A stretch of 64,000 bases of DNA from Entelurus aequoreus (lineage: Eukaryota; Chordata; Actinopteri; Syngnathiformes; Syngnathidae). Location: the NCBI RefSeq assembly GCF_033978785.1, contig NC_084752.1, positions 14,630,336 to 14,694,335 of the forward strand. The letters run 5' to 3'. Shown piece by piece: positions 61,501 to 64,000 of this stretch. Within the stretch, counting starts at the first letter, position 1. Each line of letters opens with the position of its first letter. A program made the translations under genes and the position numbers. Under the pieces are notes generated by a model that saw only the letters and a list, made by a program, of their open reading frames with translations, was not told where the DNA came from and ran no database searches.

Positions 61501-61759
61501 TAATCCGGTGCGCCCTATGGTCCGAAAAATACGGTATATAGTATGTACACTTTGGACTTTTGACCAACTTTTGATTATTGTTGTGCAACAGTTCCTAAAA
61601 CATACTGCCAAGAGGTATAAATAATAAAAATTGTACATTCTTCTGGTTGTAAACGTGTGTCTTCAGGTACGCTCCATCAGCCTGAATGTGAGGAAGAACG
61701 TGTCTCTGAACACGTTGAGTCAGGATGTTCTCCTCAAAGAATTCTCCACCATCTCCTGA
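22912..61759 (+). CDS. armh3: Armadillo-like helical domain-containing protein 3, complete coding region (25 exons)
   Basis: ARMH3 (C10orf76) is a cytosolic/Golgi-associated helical-repeat protein that in mammals binds PI4KB and GBF1 and supports Golgi PI4P. Exons: 22912-23013, 23100-23156, 23539-23685, 23767-23874, 23949-24041, 24125-24199, 27556-27642, 27799-27855, 27970-28013, 28403-28463, 28816-28862, 32402-32477, 32784-32877, 37066-37167, 40714-40772, 40858-40923, 43125-43194, 43361-43421, 47629-47717, 50881-50963, 51080-51206, 51431-51506, 52965-53043, 58215-58331, 61667-61759. They sum to 2070 nt: 689 codons plus TGA, which I recall as the human length. Every junction has AG/GT and keeps frame. 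The C-terminal third is the ARMH3_C (DUF1741) region. The start is the first ATG after an acceptor at 22903, in the context MSQVEKKAGLLRR. A non-coding 5' exon must lie upstream. Confidence 0.97.
23100..23156 (+). CDS. armh3: armh3 coding exon 2 (residues 35-53)
   Basis: KEDPAKNSPRFWDELFLMK, phase 0, after an 86-bp intron with TTCAG acceptor. Confidence 0.94.
23539..23685 (+). CDS. armh3: armh3 coding exon 3 (residues 54-102)
   Basis: VNLEYLESKLESVDG to HQIKVVNALQ, phase 0 at both ends; acceptor CTCTTCCAG, donor GTGACT. Confidence 0.95.
23767..23874 (+). CDS. armh3: armh3 coding exon 4 (residues 103-138)
   Basis: TLCALFRGVHQKNKS to MGFDKAEQRMK, phase 0. The hydrophobic heptad-like pattern suits an armadillo-type helix pair. 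Confidence 0.95.
23949..24041 (+). CDS. armh3: armh3 coding exon 5 (residues 139-169)
   Basis: DLMESLDSLLCGDGSESLK to LLCLVT; acceptor TTGCTGCAG, donor GTGAGA. Introns 3 to 5 are only 74-83 bp. Confidence 0.95.
24125..24199 (+). CDS. armh3: armh3 coding exon 6 (residues 170-194)
   Basis: VTDNISQNTILEYVMINS to EAILQ, phase 0. Donor GTAAGT opens a 3.4-kb intron carrying a Tc1 copy. Confidence 0.95.
24200..25960 (+). other. armh3 intron 6, first half: old repeats
   Basis: 24200-24610 has nothing recognisable. 24620-25000 is an eroded CCCGATACC-family copy. 25150-25690 is a copy of the CGGAC-ended family. 25700-25960 is unassigned. Confidence 0.45.
26002..27239 (+). mobile_element. Tc1-like transposon, 1238 bp, with broken transposase
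   Basis: Ends CACTATATTGCCAAAAGTAT and TACTTCTGGCAATATAGTG, flanked by TA. Transposase pieces read MGRSQQLSDFHRGTVIG near 26134, WRRVLWSEKSRFSIWQSDGR near 26560 and SPDLNPIEHLWD near 26950. There are stops in the N-terminal part, a frame change near 26750 and a stop right after HLWD. The first catalytic Asp position reads WSEKS instead of the usual WSDES. Confidence 0.92.
27556..27642 (+). CDS. armh3: armh3 coding exon 7 (residues 195-223)
   Basis: ILSDASSRGQHGYDAVV to NYRKYE. The 5' half (DASSRG) differs from mammalian sequence at matched length. It overlaps a full match to the CTCF core consensus at 27572-27585. Confidence 0.94.
27799..27855 (+). CDS. armh3: armh3 coding exon 8 (residues 224-242)
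   Basis: SVNPYIVKLSIVDDEPTLD, phase 0, between TCTCTCAG and GTAAGT. Confidence 0.95.
27970..28013 (+). CDS. armh3: armh3 coding exon 9 (residues 243-257, split Arg)
   Basis: GMGMVVHQALTEYN plus two bases of an Arg codon completed by exon 10; only 44 nt long. Confidence 0.93.
28403..28463 (+). CDS. armh3: armh3 coding exon 10 (residues 257-277)
   Basis: Completes Arg257, then QYKDKEEENQGGFFSTLTSM; donor GTAGGT. The acidic-basic KDKEEE linker is conserved. Confidence 0.94.
28816..28862 (+). CDS. armh3: armh3 coding exon 11 (residues 278-293, split Gln)
   Basis: VGNMFIADADEKLSV plus CA of Gln293; donor GTAAGT at 28863. Confidence 0.94.
29122..29646 (-). mobile_element. Tc1-like miniature element, copy 3 (525 bp)
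   Basis: Same ends and internal sequence as the copies at 6101 and 17907, between TA dinucleotides in armh3 intron 11. The Tc1 helix-turn-helix relic is present on the minus strand. Confidence 0.93.
29727..32368 (+). mobile_element. hAT element with CAGGGTTTCCCC ends, split by a Tc1 copy
   Basis: Starts CAGGGTTTCCCCAAC and ends TGGGGGAAACCCTG. A relic BED zinc finger reads SAIWRYFNISK then CTKCAK at about 29950-30035, typical of ZBED/hAT transposase starts. The flanks ACTAACTC and AACTCTCA do not form a clean duplication, so it is old. A Tc1-like element occupies 30649-32134. Confidence 0.7.
30649..32134 (+). mobile_element. Tc1-like transposon, 1486 bp, with broken transposase
   Basis: Inverted ends CTGAACAAAAATATAAAC at left and GTTTATATTTTTGTTCAG at right, in TA context. 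The transposase starts MPQMLQVLREHAVGMLTAGM at 30946. VLFTDESRFSLFRAEG (first catalytic Asp present) is in a second frame, and LQHDNAQSHVARICMQFLEA then AYSPDMSLIEHV in a third. It is therefore a pseudogene with several frame changes and stops. Confidence 0.9.
32402..32477 (+). CDS. armh3: armh3 coding exon 12 (residues 293-318)
   Basis: Completes Gln293, then TNEAILLALYEAVHLNRNF to TVLAQ. Its acceptor lies 33 bp beyond the end of a hAT insertion. Confidence 0.94.
32784..32877 (+). CDS. armh3: armh3 coding exon 13 (residues 319-350, split Met)
   Basis: SHPEIDIVVTPVSPAPTTP and LGTTPPSLD, a Pro/Thr-rich linker between helical halves. Ends phase 1 before GTATGT. Confidence 0.93.
32953..34273 (+). 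mobile_element. hAT-like element with CAGAGGTGTC end, with an inner insertion
   Basis: CAGAGGTGTC at the left and GGACACCCCTG at the right form an imperfect inverted pair. An inner element at about 33323-33990 begins TAGGGGTGCCCAATGCG and ends TGTGACATCCTTA. No coding relic recognised. It lies in armh3 intron 13. Confidence 0.55.
34364..36001 (+). mobile_element. DNA transposon with GGGCCCTATTCTC ends, hosting a second element
   Basis: GGGCCCTATTCTCCTAGGC at left mirrors GAGAGAATAGGGCTC at right. It contains an impure CA tract (34943-34998) and the nested element at 35301-35840. The superfamily is unclear; Harbinger-like is possible. Confidence 0.6.
35301..35840 (-). mobile_element. 540-bp element with a perfect 28-bp terminal inverted repeat
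   Basis: The ends begin TTACCGTAATTTCCGGACTA and are identical over 28 bases. Inside, ATAAGCCGCA is repeated. A minus-strand relic reads GLFFSDTDEEDFGGFSTQEE then DDDTMIKD-stop (about 35670-35755), an acidic tail such as ends some transposases. Target duplication is unclear. Confidence 0.8.
36002..37065 (+). other. armh3 intron 13, last kilobase: nothing recognised
   Basis: Unique-looking AT-rich sequence with a T-run near 36244. Open frames on both strands (36372-36677, 36449-36841) lack family features. Confidence 0.5.
37066..37167 (+). CDS. armh3: armh3 coding exon 14 (residues 350-384)
   Basis: MNNPELPLDPNLQTSNLLIT to YASIVMQDTK plus one base of Asp384. Acceptor TGTGTAG; donor GTAAAC is weaker than most in this gene. 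Confidence 0.93.
37245..38135 (+). repeat. Composite repeat ending GGGAGGGTTGGCAAGT
   Basis: CAGTGTTTTCCACAGTACTG starts it near 37249. A C/G-rich palindrome (CCCCCCCAACC / GGTTGGGGGG) lies at 37619-37649. 37677-38135 matches 9018-9375 and ends CCCGGGAAAATCGGGAGGG. Boundaries are approximate. Confidence 0.55.
39118..40067 (-). mobile_element. hAT element with TAGGGATGATGTT ends and BED-finger relic
   Basis: 950 bp, TAGGGATGATGTT to AACATCATCCCTA, with a perfect 8-bp duplication TTTATTAA (39110-39117, 40068-40075). A minus-strand frame 39901-39680 encodes a BED zinc finger: WLHFTKKYDEETAICNYCQA then LSCKGSSTTNM. The pair of His expected after it is lost (FRPYNNLKV). It is a deletion derivative keeping the first transposase segment. 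Confidence 0.92.
40338..40456 (+). mobile_element. 119-bp hAT miniature element
   Basis: CAGGGGCGCCG to CGGCGCCCCTG, inverted ends, with near-identical 8-bp flanks AATGTGGT and AATGTGGC. It is inserted near the right end of the Harbinger-like element. Confidence 0.85.
40714..40772 (+). CDS. armh3: armh3 coding exon 15 (residues 384-403)
   Basis: Completes Asp384, then EHRLNSARLCLIILTCIAE; donor GTAGGA is non-optimal. Confidence 0.93.
40858..40923 (+). CDS. armh3: armh3 coding exon 16 (residues 404-425)
   Basis: DQYADAFLHDDNINFRVSLH ending KM. Donor GTGAGT is followed after 12 intronic bases by a hAT element. Confidence 0.94.
40936..41840 (+). mobile_element. hAT-like element 13 bases from the armh3 exon 16 donor
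   Basis: Starts CAGGGGTCGCCAACCC and ends GTTGGTGACCACTG. The 8-bp flanks GTCTCAGG (40928-40935) and GTCTAAGG (41841-41848) match at 7 of 8. The 905-bp interior has CpG-rich sequence but no readable transposase. Confidence 0.85.
41841..42435 (+). other. armh3 intron 16 middle: old repeat pieces
   Basis: CTGAACAGGACTGCAATCTA at 41877 matches repeat starts near 37255 and 19140. The rest is unassigned AT-rich sequence. Confidence 0.4.
42440..42540 (-). repeat. Non-LTR element 3' tail with (ATCAA)n
   Basis: AATCAATCAATCAATGTTTA then TTTATATAGCCCTAAAT and CTCAAAGGGCTG. The same tail is at 55490-55575. A terminal short tandem repeat on the 5' side of this strand implies minus orientation. Confidence 0.6.
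43125..43194 (+). CDS. armh3: armh3 coding exon 17 (residues 426-449)
   Basis: PMRHRKKAVDKNIPSRPLVC to AVL plus one base of Asp449. The basic RHRKKAVDK patch is conserved in the family. Confidence 0.94.
43361..43421 (+). CDS. armh3: armh3 coding exon 18 (residues 449-469)
   Basis: LMVEFVVTHMMKEFPMDLY plus two bases of Leu469. The donor GTGAGT is directly followed by a ~90-bp CA repeat. Confidence 0.94.
43427..43520 (+). repeat. (CA)n microsatellite at an armh3 5' splice site
   Basis: Nearly pure CA for about 90 bases, starting 5 bases into intron 18 after donor GTGAGT. Confidence 0.98.
43600..45340 (+). repeat. Degenerate tandem repeat interrupted by a piggyBac-like element
   Basis: 43600-44023 and 45196-45340 repeat variants of GTCATAATTTTAC and CAAGAAAA/GAGAAAA at irregular 20-45 base spacing. 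The same phrase style on both sides shows the inserted element split one array. Confidence 0.7.
44028..45191 (+). mobile_element. Non-autonomous piggyBac-like element, about 1.16 kb
   Basis: AGGCCTACTGAAA and TTTCAGTAGGCCT are exact inverted ends, flanked on each side by TTAA (44024-44027 region and 45192-45195), the piggyBac target. A 38-codon acidic frame at 44259-44375 begins MASSRESDSDRESDDYPIIL and is ended by a (GATA)n plus ACTTTATTGATTCC tail that looks like a small retroposon end (44366-44401). Confidence 0.75.
45480..45620 (+). repeat. Two-unit minisatellite
   Basis: ACACACTTGTTATT...GGCCAGAGGGGGAGCAC repeats after about 53 bases, with mild divergence, just left of the retroposon target. 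Confidence 0.6.
45659..47442 (+). mobile_element. Poly(A) retroposon with GC-rich 5' segment and 15-bp target duplication
   Basis: 1784 bp ending in a run of about 16 A and flanked by perfect AGATTTCACCACCAG (45644-45658, 47443-47457). Internal order: short AT-rich lead, ~550 bp G/C-rich (45781-46320), a CA/TACATA tandem array (46330-46740), then a UTR-like region with (TTG)n and ATAAATACATTTAATAAAGT before the A tail. Long open frames of 160-330 codons on both strands come from composition. It is probably the 3' part of a LINE, which I could not identify. Confidence 0.85.
46480..46720 (+). repeat. Minisatellite with TACTGTACATATACATTCAC core
   Basis: Five or more copies of a ~38-45 base unit containing ACATACTGTACATATACA and CACTGTACAAACA, inside the retroposon. 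Confidence 0.85.
47629..47717 (+). CDS. armh3: armh3 coding exon 19 (residues 469-499)
   Basis: RCVQIIHKLLCYQKKCRIR to TWRELWS plus one base of Ala499; acceptor TTAACAG, donor GTATGA. Confidence 0.94.
47718..48950 (+). other. armh3 intron 19, first part
   Basis: Mostly unique sequence. The one structural feature is a 57-base near-perfect hairpin at 48541-48597. Open frames of 60-70 codons here look random. Confidence 0.5.
48541..48597. repeat. Near-perfect 57-base palindrome
   Basis: Arms 48541-48565 and 48573-48597 pair over 25 positions with two mismatches around a 7-base loop (ATTGAAA). Arm core ATTGTAATCTCAG. Confidence 0.9.
48952..49625 (+). mobile_element. Truncated copy of the CGGAC-ended family
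   Basis: Starts ACCGTATTTTTCGGACCATA and includes GGCGCACCATATTATAGGGC and AAAGGGGTCATTATT, mirroring the right half of the complete element at 60573-61537 in reverse. Confidence 0.7.
49726..50527 (-). mobile_element. Non-autonomous hAT element, copy 3
   Basis: 802 bp, TAGGGCTGCAAATC to CCACACCCCTA, with perfect 8-bp duplication GTTTTTAG (49718-49725, 50528-50535). Reverse orientation to copies 1 and 2. Confidence 0.93.
50881..50963 (+). CDS. armh3: armh3 coding exon 20 (residues 499-526)
   Basis: Completes Ala499, then LINLLKFLLSNETTLLSKHN to LALL. With exon 21 it forms the most hydrophobic part of the protein, which predictors may call a membrane segment. Confidence 0.95.
51080..51206 (+). 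CDS. armh3: armh3 coding exon 21 (residues 527-569)
   Basis: VVNLFNMFITYGDTFLPTSN to NLYCM, the longest internal run of invariant residues. A (TC)n pyrimidine tract precedes the acceptor. Confidence 0.96.
51431..51506 (+). CDS. armh3: armh3 coding exon 22 (residues 569-594)
   Basis: LRVSTNTGQWKEAASKVTHA to LINI plus two bases of Arg594; acceptor GCATTTCAG, donor GTAAGA. Confidence 0.95.
51507..52964 (+). other. armh3 intron 22
   Basis: 52060-52140 matches the dispersed repeat at 12110-12237. The rest is AT-rich with no element recognised. Confidence 0.5.
52965..53043 (+). CDS. armh3: armh3 coding exon 23 (residues 594-620)
   Basis: AIINHFNPKIESYASVNHIS to EEQ. The acceptor is CTTCAAG; using the AG at 52964 preserves frame. 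Confidence 0.94.
53299..54144 (+). mobile_element. DNA transposon with AAAGGGGAACTCCAC ends
   Basis: AAAGGGGAACTCCACTTTTT at left mirrors AAAAAAGTGCAGTTCCCCTTT at right. The right flank reads TTTAAG but the left lacks TTAA, so a piggyBac-type target is only possible, not shown. No transposase. Confidence 0.7.
54620..55465 (+). pseudogene. hAT transposase relic (BED finger and following segment)
   Basis: TTTCCAGGCCCTGGAAAAGT at 54628 resembles hAT 5' regions. A BED-like finger reads WLAKDTDPRRAKCKLCCETF and DIWTVGETTSLPLEGG near 54960-55070, missing the His pair. A second piece, ENKCAYFCAFGLGSAL near 55330-55385, fits the next conserved block of this transposase type. Frame changes separate them. 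Confidence 0.55.
55490..55575 (-). repeat. Non-LTR element 3' tail with (ATCAA)n, second copy
   Basis: CAATCAATCAATCAATGTTT and TCTCAAAGGGCTGCACAAGC match 42440-42540. Confidence 0.6.
55831..56453 (+). mobile_element. 623-bp hAT element with 8-bp duplication
   Basis: CAGTGTTTCC at left, ACAGTCCTA at right, flanked by perfect CCTTAGGC (55823-55830, 56454-56461). A short frame 55818-56039 carries a basic C-terminus (KKSGAKVIEKFLKRKK) but no known domain. Confidence 0.85.
56729..56988 (-). mobile_element. tRNA-derived SINE, second family
   Basis: The minus strand starts with a tRNA-like head: TGGCGAAGATGGGAGAGTGG (box A) and GGTTCAATCCCCACC (box B). It ends in the ATTTACC-type tail. Flanked by perfect 9-bp CCTGATTAA (56720-56728, 56989-56997). 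Confidence 0.85.
57061..58214 (+). other. armh3 intron 23, last part: nothing recognised
   Basis: Unique-looking sequence. Short frames (57367-57567, 57383-57616) show no features. Confidence 0.5.
58215..58331 (+). CDS. armh3: armh3 coding exon 24 (residues 621-659)
   Basis: VLEVVRSNYDTLTLKLQDGL to AAFFKEL, after a 5.2-kb intron; donor GTAAGG. Confidence 0.95.
58332..60572 (+). other. armh3 intron 24, first part: repeats without clear ends
   Basis: 58372-58490 (CAGTGTCGGCGCTAGGAATT, GGGGTCCCACAG) and 59040-59100 (CCCAGGGACGCGCGGACATC) look like parts of one dispersed element. 59312-59540 repeats CACGTGCAAA/GCACACGCAAAG motifs. A GT tract lies at 59559-59590. Confidence 0.4.
60573..61537 (+). 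mobile_element. Complete DNA transposon with ACCGTAnTTTTCGGAC ends
   Basis: TACCGTACTTTTCGGACTAT at left mirrors TGGTCCGAAAAATACGGTA at right. It matches fragments at 7395, 25150 and 48952, showing it is the reference copy here. No transposase. The end core resembles that of the 540-bp element at 35301. Confidence 0.75.
61667..61759 (+). CDS. armh3: armh3 terminal coding exon 25 (residues 660-689)
   Basis: VRSISLNVRKNVSLNTLSQD to KEFSTIS then TGA at 61757-61759. Confidence 0.95.
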   Translation, partial: VRSISLNVRKNVSLNTLSQDVLLKEFSTIS

Positions 61760-62255
61760 GAGGTGAACATAGACCTTCATCCACATGTAACGTACAGTAC
61801 ATGATCATGTCCTGTACATGCAGCACATGTTATATGCACACAGTGGACGGTGTCGTCTTCATTTCTCCTCTACTGCCCCTCTCGGACTATACTCTGCAAG
61901 GCTGGAAGCTCCATCACTACGACGACGCTGGTGCGTGTGCGTGTTCTTGCACTGGTTCCTGGTTTGCAAGCTGCAATACTGGCTGGACTGTTAACAGACG
62001 TGAATGTTTGTATTCCAAATAGTACAACGACAATGTCTTTTTAACCTAATGTTAGTAACTTCTGCTGTGTAAGTGATTGATGTGTAATTTATTTCTTCTC
62101 TTTGCCATTTCTGACAGAGTGACACTTCATTGTCACTTTGTATGAAAAACTTCGACTTTTTTTTCCCATGTAGCGGAACCATTGTGAGAACGTTAACTTA
62201 GTCGCACGTTCAATAAAAATTCAGTATTTTAAATAAACACACTTTGCTAATGGAT
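61760..62255 (+). other. armh3: armh3 3' untranslated region
   Basis: About 0.5 kb of non-repetitive sequence after the stop, ending just past two AATAAA signals. Splicing is not needed to explain it. Confidence 0.7.
62212..62237 (+). terminator. Paired polyadenylation signals of armh3
   Basis: AATAAA at 62212-62217 and 62232-62237, followed by GGATTGTTGTG near 62252, a typical GT-rich downstream element. Confidence 0.75.
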
Positions 62256-62449
62256 TGTTGTGACCAGTGAAGAAGTGATTAAAAAGGAAGCCGTGACAAA
62301 CTACTGTATGCTGTTTCCTGCTTCACTTAAACAGAACTTTTTTTTTTTTTGCTTAATATGTCTGTAATATTGCCACAAAGATTTATACCTACTAAATAAT
62401 AAAAATGTACAATACATTTTTCATTTATTGATTTTTCTTTTCTTTTGTT

Positions 62450-62575
62450 GGCCCTGTGAGTAGGTGACGACTTATCCAGGGTGTACCCCGCCTACAGCCC
62501 GAATGCAGCTGGGATAGACTCCAGCACCCCCCACCACCCCGAAGGGGAAAAGCGGTAGAAAATGGATGGAATAAT
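62450..62575 (+). repeat. L2-type LINE/SINE 3' tail
   Basis: CCAGGGTGTACCCCGCCTAC then GGGATAGACTCCAGCACCCC and GCGGTAGAAAATGGATGGA is the ubiquitous teleost L2-like tail, just past the armh3 cleavage site. Confidence 0.75.
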
Positions 62576-62579
62576 CCAT

Positions 62580-63309
62580 AGGATTTTTTTCCTTCATGTA
62601 AGTAAAATGACTGCCAGCAGAGAACAGAAAATAATTCATTTTAATTCATACACACAAATTCAGGGAAATTAAAAAAAAAAAGATTAATCCAGTTTTGTCC
62701 TCATCTTAAATATTAAAATATGTATTCTATGTAATTAAAAAACATTACAAAAAATATAAATGTATACTGTATGTCATGCATATGCAATATATCTTCTGTA
62801 TAATATAGGAAAAATATTGTAATATTTAAGATGTCTATTACAGTACAACGGCATAGATGAAAAAACAAAAATTACACAATTGTAGCATTTGAATTTATTT
62901 AAAAAAAAAATCATAAACCTATATTACATTAAAATTTTATTACTGTATATAGGTAGAGAAAATGAGAAACTATATAGGATTGTGACAATACATAACAAAT
63001 TCTTGATATTGATACCTTCCCTTAAAGACCTCGAAGGAAAATAATAAAAAAAATTAACAAAACTCATACATAAATCTAAATGTAGTGAAAATTCACATGC
63101 TCTGGGACAGTTTATCGTTTACATAAACAAAAAAAAATTGCCAGTGTGTTGCCCAATAAAATAGCTTACAGGTGCACAAAAGTGGCTTTATGTGGATTGG
63201 TATGATCTAATAATCGGTGGTATTGATACCGATGTAGTATCAGTATTACATCAATACTGAAAAAAAAAAAAAACATCACAGTTTTTGTTGTTCATATTAT
63301 TAATTAGAC
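62580..63309. other. AT-rich 3' flank, nothing recognised
   Basis: A/T runs and short dinucleotide tracts only. GGTATTGATACCGATGTAGT near 63220 hints at an eroded GATACC-type repeat. Confidence 0.4.
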
Positions 63310-64000
63310 GCAATGGGGCAGGGGTCGGCAACCCAAAATGTTGAAATGGCCATATTGGACCAAAAATAAAATTTAATCTGTCTGGAGCCGCAAAAAATGT
63401 AAAGCCTTTTATAAGTCTTATGATGATGGCAACACATGATGTAGGTGTATATATTAGCCTACTGTCAAAGGCTGACGCAAATCTTCGTTGACAGAAATGT
63501 AGTATTTTTTTTTTTTCTAAACATTTTTGCAACATTGGAAATCATTAGTAAAATGGAGGCTTCTCACAGGATGAGATAACTTCTGGAAATTACTGGCTCA
63601 GAATGGCCAAAGGTATAGATGTGTGTGTCCAAGTTAAAGGAAACTGCAGGCTGTCTTCTTCTAATGGATTTATTACAATCTTTGCAAGCTGGGTGACGTT
63701 TGCTGTGTAGCACACAAACAACTATGAGAAATGCAGCCAATATTACATACAGATAATGTGTCATGGGCCATGCAAATATAAATTAAATACACAGAGGACA
63801 TAAGTAAAGGAAATTAAATGAGCTCAAATATACCTACAAACGAGGCATAGTGATGCAATATGTACACACAGCTAGCCTAAATAGCATGTTAGCATCAATG
63901 ATCTTGCAGTCATGCAGTGACCAAATATGCTTGATTAGCACTCCAGCAAATCAATAACATCAACAAACCTCACCTTTGTGCATTCATGCACAGTATACAA
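63310..64000 (+). mobile_element. Second CAGGGGTCGGCAACCC element, cut by the window end
   Basis: CAGGGGTCGGCAACCCAAAA and most following sequence match 12238-13000, including the block GGTATAGATGTGTGTGTCCA. The right end is outside the window. Confidence 0.8.

Overview
This is vertebrate nuclear DNA, almost certainly from a teleost fish. Two conserved genes with short exons and GT/AG introns lie in the same orientation. Everything around them is dense with DNA transposons (hAT, Tc1/mariner, piggyBac-like, Harbinger-like), LINE fragments, tRNA-derived SINEs and microsatellites. Several repeat families resemble ones I associate with pipefishes (Syngnathidae), but that is recollection, not a search, so the family assignment is weak.

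Layout. Positions 476-10133 (+) hold the last five coding exons of ldb1 (LIM domain-binding protein 1, the nuclear LIM-domain adaptor). The N-terminal ~140 codons lie left of the window. Its 3'UTR runs to about 12.04 kb. From 12.04 to 22.9 kb is an intergenic stretch filled with repeats: a hAT element, a large imperfect inverted repeat split by another hAT copy, a CpG-bearing unique segment near 16.5-16.9 kb that may hold the armh3 promoter, a local tandem triplication, and a long (GT)n tract. Positions 22912-61759 (+) hold the complete coding region of armh3 (Armadillo-like helical domain containing 3, formerly C10orf76). I reconstructed it by hand as 25 coding exons totalling 2070 nt, i.e. 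689 codons plus stop, with consensus splice sites and no disruption. Its 3'UTR ends near 62.25 kb. The rest of the window is repeat-rich flank.

How the genes relate. ldb1 acts in the nucleus as a dimerising scaffold for LIM-homeodomain/LMO transcription complexes. armh3 works at the Golgi with GBF1 and PI4KB. They share no pathway. Their adjacency and orientation match the LDB1-ARMH3 neighbourhood on human 10q24, except that no HPS6-like single-exon gene is visible between them.

The armh3 introns record transposition clearly: many insertions have target-site duplications readable by eye (8 bp for hAT, TA for Tc1, TTAA for a piggyBac-like element, 15 bp for a poly(A) retroposon), and several are nested. 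I found no intact transposase, RNA gene, CRISPR array or new multigene system. The main interest is in the insertion record, in insertions very close to armh3 splice sites, and in the unusual GC-rich retroposon in intron 18.
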